In this document: positions 61,162-64,000 of the stretch, piece by piece | Layout of the letters: each line of letters starts with the position of its first letter | Position numbering within the stretch: the first letter of the stretch is position 1 | Source: Litoditis marina | Taxonomy: Eukaryota; Nematoda; Chromadorea; Rhabditida; Rhabditidae | Reading direction: 5' to 3' | Length of the DNA: 64,000 nt | Assembly: GCA_964036275.1 (NCBI GenBank) | Contig: OZ038435.1 | Span: forward strand, 24,151,581 to 24,215,580 | Program-made: the position numbers and the translations under genes | Notes under the pieces: model-generated | Told to the model about the DNA's origin: nothing | Database searches by the model: none | Seen by the model: the letters and a program-made list of their open reading frames with translations, nothing else

Positions 61162-64000
61162 ATGGCTCGTAACTTGTTCCATCTTGGCGAGGAGGGTCGG
61201 TTGCTGCTCCATTTTGTTGGTGGAAAGAATGTGGCCTTGTCGAACGGGTCCACCTTCCCAGTATTCGAGCCGAGGAGTGGTATGTTCCTAGTAGGGAACG
61301 ATCGTTCTTACGATAATTCATCTATTTTCCAGTTACAATTGTGCTCTGTACAATAAAAACCGAGCTGATATTTTTAATTTTCTGTCGCTTTGTGATCAAA
61401 CTATTTATTTACGAACTTTTTCAACGGAAGGTTCGATTAAATATGAGAACCACCTGCGTTCTCGGCCAATTACACATGCAAACGGGTTGCATGCAACCAA
61501 AATGCAACCGGGTTGCATGTGTTGAGACAGTTCGGTTGCTTTCCAAATGCAACCGGGTTGCTTTTGGTTGCTTTCCGAATGCAACCAAAAGCAACCAAAT
61601 TGCATAAAAACCGGAAAATGTCTAAAAATGGAGTGTTTGGTTGCATTTGAAAAGCAACCAAAAGCAACCCGGTTGCATTTGGAAAGCAACCGAACCGTCT
61701 CAACACGTGCAACCCGGTTGCATTTTGGTTGCATGCAACCTGGTTGCATGTGTAAACCGCCTGCGTTCTCACGTCATTTTGTGACAGCCAGGTTTAAAAA
61801 TGACAGCTAAAACTCCAACGATCAGTGCCCATGCCCATCGTTCACACCATAGTTTGATTGCCAAGAGCTAAGATTCTTCTTGGATGTATATTTTACTGGT
61901 AATCTGTCGAGGTTTCTAAGCTCTCTGTTATGAAGATGTATTTAGCTTGAAGCTTTACCTCACATCTTCACTCTCAGTAGCCCTTTGAGTTTCTTGATGC
62001 TCAGGTACTGTATTGCAGGCCGAGTTCTGTCGGAATGTCGGAATGCACTGGAGAAGGATGTGCAGGATACGGTAGAACGGGCGGCCGCATCGCAGCCCAA
62101 CTGGGGGGCCAGTACCTGGATGCAGAGGGGAGACGTGCTACGACGAACTGCGCAGGTCAGTGGCGCACTTACCGGCGGTTCACGCATGTGTGTACACAAT
62201 TATTGATTGCTTTTCAAGTTCTACCAAATTTCTATTTTTGGTCATTGTAAGTGTTTTTGGTTGCATTGGAAAACAACCAATGGTTTCGTACACATGCCAC
62301 CCGGTTGCATGTGTAATTGGTCGCACTTTTCTCGGCTTGATTGAACTGTTAAATAAACAGAATTAGGTTAGCCAAAATAAAGTCAACTGAAAAAAATCTC
62401 ACATAAACCAAGAAATGAACTAAGATTAATAAATATTATCCATTGAAGTTAATTATTGAGTAAGTTTGAAATTGCATCGTTTCGGCCGCTGTTGGTGTCA
62501 TACATTGTGGAATATGATCAATGGTTCTAGTGGCTGTAAACCCATAGCTAAGATACCTCCATGTTGAACGTCAGAATGTTGCAAAACAGGAAACCCTGCC
62601 TCAGGCCGCTTAGAATAGAGCTTGCCCGAAGTTAACCAACCGGCTGCCGCAACTAGTTTCAGCTGATATCATTCTGACAAATAGTTTCACCTTAGGTTTC
62701 ACACACAATTGTGGTTACCGTTCACCTATTCGTTGGCATGCATGTCCTAACCACCGAAAGGTTTTCAGTTGTTGGGGGAAAACTGTGAGGAATTGGCGCG
62801 TTGGGAATCAATCGATAATGGGAAACCCCTCTACGAGGCCCGTATGGATGTGATGAGCTGTGTGGACACGTTCAACTACTTTGCTGGAATCGGTTAGTCA
62901 TCCGAACGTGAATGTTTCAACTTTTTTTTGAGGAAATAAATGTAAGAACACTTCAGACGTTAGAGGTATAAAATTCAATCTAATATCTCCTAGGGTTTCT
63001 GTTTCAGGTCAGTCCTTGGCCGGTCAACATTTCCCTCTGTGCGATTCGACATTTGCCTACACGACACGAGAACCTCTCGGAGTTATAGGATGTGTTGGTC
63101 AGTAACCTATTGTGATCATTTATTACAGAGCGAGCCTGTAAGGTGTATGTGCCTTATATCGCTCTGTTTGTAGTTTGATCCATCAAGATCAAACTACAAC
63201 AATGGTTCGGTCACTTTCTGTAACGCATTCGGGTCTCATGGCGAATGTAACGTTAAATATTATAAGTTTTCTCATACAACCTGCTCTCAATGTTTTTTTA
63301 GTATATTAAAATATTAGTGCTCCATCGACATCAAAGTTATGATTGATGTGTTACATTTGAACCACGAATTTTTGTCAATGACAAACTATCCCACTGATAA
63401 TTAATTGTATAACAACGACATAACCAAAATACGGAACTTTTTTTCAGCTTTGGAACTCGGTAAAAATTATTTCTAATTTCGAAATCCCACTTTCAGGCGC
63501 CTGGAACTATCCGATCCAGACGTGTACGTGGAAGACGGCTCCCGCCCTGGCATGCGGCAACTCGGTGGTCTATAAGCCCAGTCCCCTCGCTCCCATCAGC
63601 GCGGTCCTGCTGGGAAAGATACTGCAAGAAGCTGGACTTCCCGACGGAGTATTCAATGTCATACAGGTGATTTGGGTAGAAAGCTGCTCTGTGAAAGCTT
63701 CTGACTTGATTTCTAGTAGAGTATCGAATGTAAGCGGTTGTTCTTAAATATATGGCTTTAGTGATGTGCTGCTGAGCCAGTCTACTTTAACAAATATATG
63801 TGAAATGGCCTGAGTTTGTTGTTGTACCTCTAAACCCGAGTAATTATTAGTAAGTTGAGAGCAAGTTTTCTCTCTAATTTGGTATTTACGTATTTCCGAG
63901 TAAAAGATGCTTACCACACAGTGATTCTCAGTTCTGCTCGCAGCAAGGGGTCATTTTCGATGTTCATTAAAATTGTCTAGACTATATTTTTAGGGAGGCG
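61162..64000 (+). CDS. ALDH9A1: 4-trimethylaminobutyraldehyde dehydrogenase (ALDH9A1-like), 5' part
   Basis: Exons: 61162-61279, 62019-62155, 62769-62892, 63008-63097, 63497-63666, and a sixth starting at 63994 (GGA GGC G) and cut by the window edge. The first 213 residues are readable. ALDH9 enzymes oxidise 4-trimethylaminobutyraldehyde (carnitine synthesis) and aminoaldehydes with NAD. Family blocks are [85 protein letters not shown] and [12 protein letters not shown]160 of WNYP is the conserved oxyanion Asn and K183 of YKPSP contacts NAD; the catalytic Glu and Cys lie beyond the window. ATG 61162 follows a TTTTTGTAG acceptor-like site by four bases. Assignment to ALDH9 rather than another betaine-aldehyde-type ALDH rests on [18 protein letters not shown] and needs a tree. 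Confidence 0.9.
61464..61759. mobile_element. Foldback element with repeated GCAACCGGGTTGC in ALDH9 intron 1
   Basis: Arms of about 130 bp pair around a short centre near 61610-61640. Each arm contains several copies of (A)TGCAACC and the palindrome GCAACCGGGTTGC. It is flanked by an 11-bp direct repeat CCTGCGTTCTC at 61453-61463 and 61760-61770, consistent with target duplication. Confidence 0.85.
62250..62345. repeat. Small relative of the GCAACCGGGTTGC foldback in ALDH9 intron 2
   Basis: GGTTGCATTGGAAAACAACC, CCACCCGGTTGCATGTGTAATTGG and CTCGGC resemble, in inverse, the end of the element at 61464-61759. It is shorter and more diverged. Confidence 0.6.
63098..63496 (+). other. ALDH9 intron 4
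   Basis: The intron is 399 bases and AT-rich. Apart from a palindrome GTAGTTTGATCCATCAAGATCAAACTAC at 63168-63203 (written here as GTAGTTTGATC and its inverse), nothing structured was seen. Confidence 0.6.

Overview
The window is nuclear DNA from an animal. Six conserved protein genes can be read through, all split by introns. Every boundary I assigned is GT-AG except one GC-AG, and exon phases add up to an open frame in every gene. The gene set (a Tbx2/3-type T-box factor, an sn1-specific diacylglycerol lipase, RBM42, HGH1, PPM1G, an ALDH9-type dehydrogenase) is metazoan. I cannot name the phylum from the sequence. No CRISPR, operon, tRNA or rRNA gene was recognised.

Layout. 1-4.9 kb: nested palindromic elements and a tandem array, no gene. 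5.06-9.30 kb (+): RBM42, 9 coding exons. 9.3-15.5 kb: no recognisable gene. 15.54-25.71 kb (+): HGH1, 9 coding exons, one intron of 5.2 kb. 26.70-30.60 kb (+): Tbx2/3-type T-box gene, 5 coding exons. 30.6-43.9 kb: gene-free stretch rich in (GA)n/(CT)n tracts, homopolymers and small elements, possibly the T-box gene's regulatory territory. 43.90-50.07 kb (-): PPM1G, 15 coding exons. 50.58-60.06 kb (+): diacylglycerol lipase, 18 coding exons, head-to-head with PPM1G across 516 bp. 61.16 kb to the edge (+): ALDH9A1-type gene, first five coding exons and the first bases of a sixth.

The six genes have unrelated jobs (RNA binding, elongation-factor folding, transcription, dephosphorylation, lipid signalling, aldehyde oxidation), so the cluster is not a pathway.

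The most interesting layer is in the introns. Several families of short inverted-repeat elements recur. One family (ends near CCAGTAAGGTCCGA, about 8-bp target duplications) sits repeatedly beside splice sites; in PPM1G and the lipase the target duplication contains the 5' splice site itself. Another family is a 124-bp hairpin bounded by TTAA. A second pattern is a 3'-splice-site-like sequence just upstream of the start codon in four of the six genes, which fits spliced-leader trans-splicing or 5'UTR introns. All boundaries come from reading by eye and were not tested against transcripts.
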